Below, in pieces: positions 5,947 through 6,928 of a stretch of 6,928 nt of DNA. The first letter of the stretch is position 1, and each line of letters begins with the position of its first letter. Both the position numbers and the translations under genes were made by a program. The notes below the pieces were generated by a model. It saw nothing but the letters and a program-made list of their open reading frames with translations. It was not told the DNA's origin and did not search any database. The stretch is from Methylovirgula sp. Its GTDB lineage: Bacteria > Pseudomonadota > Alphaproteobacteria > Rhizobiales > Beijerinckiaceae. The stretch covers positions 1-6,928 of the forward strand of contig JASHVQ010000148.1 in assembly GCA_030044485.1 (NCBI GenBank), in the 5' to 3' direction.

Positions 5947-6561
5947 CTATTCGACGACGACGCGGGTGCCGACCTTGACGCGATTGTAGAGATCGATCGC
6001 GTCGATATTGGACATTCTGATGCAGCCGGAAGAAACCGCCTGGCCGATCAGCTCCGGCTCGTTCGTGCCGTGGATGCGATACAGCGTGTCCTTGTCGCCC
6101 TGAAAGAGATAGAGCGCGCGCGAGCCGAGCGGATTTTCAGGACCGCCGGGCAGTCCGCCCGCATCCGCGGTCGGCTGCAGATGCGGCCATCGCTTCAACA
6201 TGTCGGAGGGCGGCATCCAATGCGGCCATTCTTCTTTGCGACCGACGGTCGCCACGCCCGTCCAGCCGGCCGACTCCGAACCCGCCGCAATTCCATAGCG
6301 GATCGCCTGTTTGCCGGGCAGAACGTAATAGAGGAACATGTGCTTGGTATCGACGATGATCGTCCCGGGCTTTTCGGCCGTGTCGTAGGGAACCTTGTAA
6401 CGTTTATATTCCGATGGAACGTCGCCTTGCGGCGCCAGCGCCAGATATTCGCTGTCCCGGGCCGACAGGCTCGGATCGGGAGTTGCAACCCCGTCCTCCA
6501 CGCAGCCCGAAAGCGACAGTGCCAAGAACGGCAACAGCCAGGCGATGTGTTGTAATCTCAT
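5947..6561 (-). CDS. Lipoprotein L,D-transpeptidase, YkuD/ErfK family (204 aa)
   Basis: The N-terminus is a lipoprotein signal: a hydrophobic stretch from about residue 7 ends in the lipobox LSGC (17-20), so C20 would be lipidated. Residue +2 is valine rather than aspartate, which by E. coli rules favours the outer membrane. The catalytic domain (about 66-203) starts GTIIVDTKHMFLYYVLPG and has the family signature: H164 in YRIHGTNEP and the nucleophile C180 in SSGCIRMSN (177-185). Such enzymes make 3-3 peptidoglycan crosslinks or attach proteins to diaminopimelate; which of these applies here is not decidable. The block EWPHWMPPSDMLKRWP (111-126) and PENPLGSRALYLF (141-153) are typical of proteobacterial members. 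The ATG is supported by GGGGAA at 6568-6573, 6 nt upstream. The gene shares a terminator with the phosphoesterase and diverges from the HDAC-like gene. Confidence 0.94.
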   Translation of the reverse strand: MRLQHIAWLLPFLALSLSGCVEDGVATPDPSLSARDSEYLALAPQGDVPSEYKRYKVPYDTAEKPGTIIVDTKHMFLYYVLPGKQAIRYGIAAGSESAGWTGVATVGRKEEWPHWMPPSDMLKRWPHLQPTADAGGLPGGPENPLGSRALYLFQGDKDTLYRIHGTNEPELIGQAVSSGCIRMSNIDAIDLYNRVKVGTRVVVE

Positions 6562-6752
6562 GTCAATTTCCCCGCTCTTAGGGATCGAGATAACGCATCG
6601 GCCTTGCTCTTGCCATCCTCTCGTGTGCCTGAAGATGCCGGTTTGAGCGAGAAGACGGCGGCCTGTGGCGCAAATGAAACAGCTCGGCCGAGGGCCCCGG
6701 CCAAAGGGCGCGGAATTCCGGTACGCGCGCCGCTGAAAGCGGCGATTTTTCG
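6562..6752. promoter_or_regulatory. Divergent ldt / HDAC-like intergenic region
   Basis: These 191 nt hold no supported gene. They contain two perfect 10-bp palindromes, CTCGGCCGAG (6683-6692) and CGGAATTCCG (6711-6720), centred 28 bp apart, and the terminator-like hairpin at 6728-6750. No promoter is convincing: a plus-strand TTGCCA at 6610-6615 lacks a good -10, and for the transpeptidase only a weak minus-strand ATGGCA and TTATCT pair is seen. Long minus-strand frames crossing the region have no recognisable product. Confidence 0.5.
6728..6750 (+). terminator. Terminator-shaped hairpin with T5 tract just before the HDAC-like start
   Basis: CGCCGCT (6728-6734) pairs perfectly with AGCGGCG (6738-6744) around a GAA loop, followed by A and five T residues (6746-6750). 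This has the form of an intrinsic terminator for plus-strand transcription, yet it ends only 2 nt before the GTG at 6753. It may be an attenuator in the leader of the HDAC-like gene, the end of an unannotated short plus-strand transcript, or chance. Confidence 0.5.
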
Positions 6753-6928
6753 GTGACGAGCGTGGGAAGTCTTCTCATCAGCCATCCCGCCAGCCTCGGC
6801 CACGACACGGGTTCTGGCCATCCGGAGAGCGCCGCGCGCATCCGCGCCATCGACCAAGCATTCCGCGGCGCGAATTTCTCGAGCCTCGAAAGGCTCGAAG
6901 CGCCGCGCGGCACGCTGCCCGAAATTCT
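6753..6928 (+). CDS. Histone-deacetylase-like amidohydrolase, N-terminal 58 residues (cut by window end)
   Basis: The frame stays open from a TGA at 6675-6677 to the end of the window. From GTG 6753 it reads MTSVGSLLISHPASLGHDTG and then SGHPESAARIRAI. The HxxxxHDTGxGHPExxxR pattern is the N-terminal signature of the bacterial HDAC / AcuC / acetylpolyamine amidohydrolase family, zinc enzymes that remove acyl groups from lysine or polyamine substrates. The zinc ligands and the catalytic histidine pair lie further in and are not visible. The start is uncertain: GTG 6753 and GTG 6762 are both possible, neither has a clear Shine-Dalgarno, and the family normally begins only a few residues before the LLI(S/T)HP segment, which fits both. 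The gene diverges from the L,D-transpeptidase and is preceded by an unusual terminator-like hairpin. Confidence 0.82.
   Translation, partial: MTSVGSLLISHPASLGHDTGSGHPESAARIRAIDQAFRGANFSSLERLEAPRGTLPEI

Noticed and set aside
6558..6913. Minus-strand frames of 99 and 111 codons over the ldt / HDAC-like gap
   Set aside because: They overlap the HDAC-like coding start, which has a clear family signature on the other strand, and their products match nothing I recognise.
1..6928. Mobile element, CRISPR, tRNA or riboswitch
   Set aside because: I found no transposase or integrase fragments, no regularly spaced repeats, no cloverleaf-like segment and no known riboswitch core when reading both strands. 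A covariance-model search would be the decisive test for the RNAs.

Overview
The window is a GC-rich (low-to-mid 60s % by eye), gene-dense stretch of an alphaproteobacterial chromosome. The gene content (DnaE2-type polymerase, a 69-residue cold shock protein, a DUF1499 membrane protein, a lipidated L,D-transpeptidase) and the protein style fit the Hyphomicrobiales, possibly the Methylocystaceae/Beijerinckiaceae; that family-level placement is inference. I see no mobile element, CRISPR array, tRNA or rRNA. Nine genes are supported, two of them cut by the window edges, and no gap between genes exceeds 300 bases.

Layout: (1) 1-315 (+) is the C-terminal end of an error-prone DNA polymerase (dnaE2). 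It converges on a cold-shock gene (372-581, -), and a perfect 12-bp hairpin lies between them. (2) A biotin block follows: bioA (742-2031, -) is divergent from bioF (2096-3292, +), with bioD (3305-3985, +) 12 nt behind bioF. Together these cover the three steps from pimeloyl-thioester to dethiobiotin; bioB is not in the window. (3) bioD converges at a 14-nt gap on a three-helix DUF1499 protein (4000-4779, -). (4) Divergent from that gene is a Tat-exported calcineurin-like phosphoesterase (4972-5880, +). (5) It converges, across a strong 12-bp hairpin, on a lipoprotein L,D-transpeptidase (5947-6561, -). (6) Divergent from the transpeptidase is the 5' end of a histone-deacetylase-like amidohydrolase (6753-6928, +).

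The coding content is mostly ordinary housekeeping: SOS mutagenesis, cold shock, biotin synthesis and cell envelope. The points worth a second look are in the short regulatory gaps. They are a terminator-shaped hairpin with a T5 tract ending just before the HDAC-like start codon, with a competing upstream pairing; a 7-bp dyad centred on the predicted -35 box of the DUF1499 gene; and a 9-bp direct repeat with overlapping dyads over the ribosome binding site and TTG start of bioF. I found no convincing undescribed multi-gene system here.
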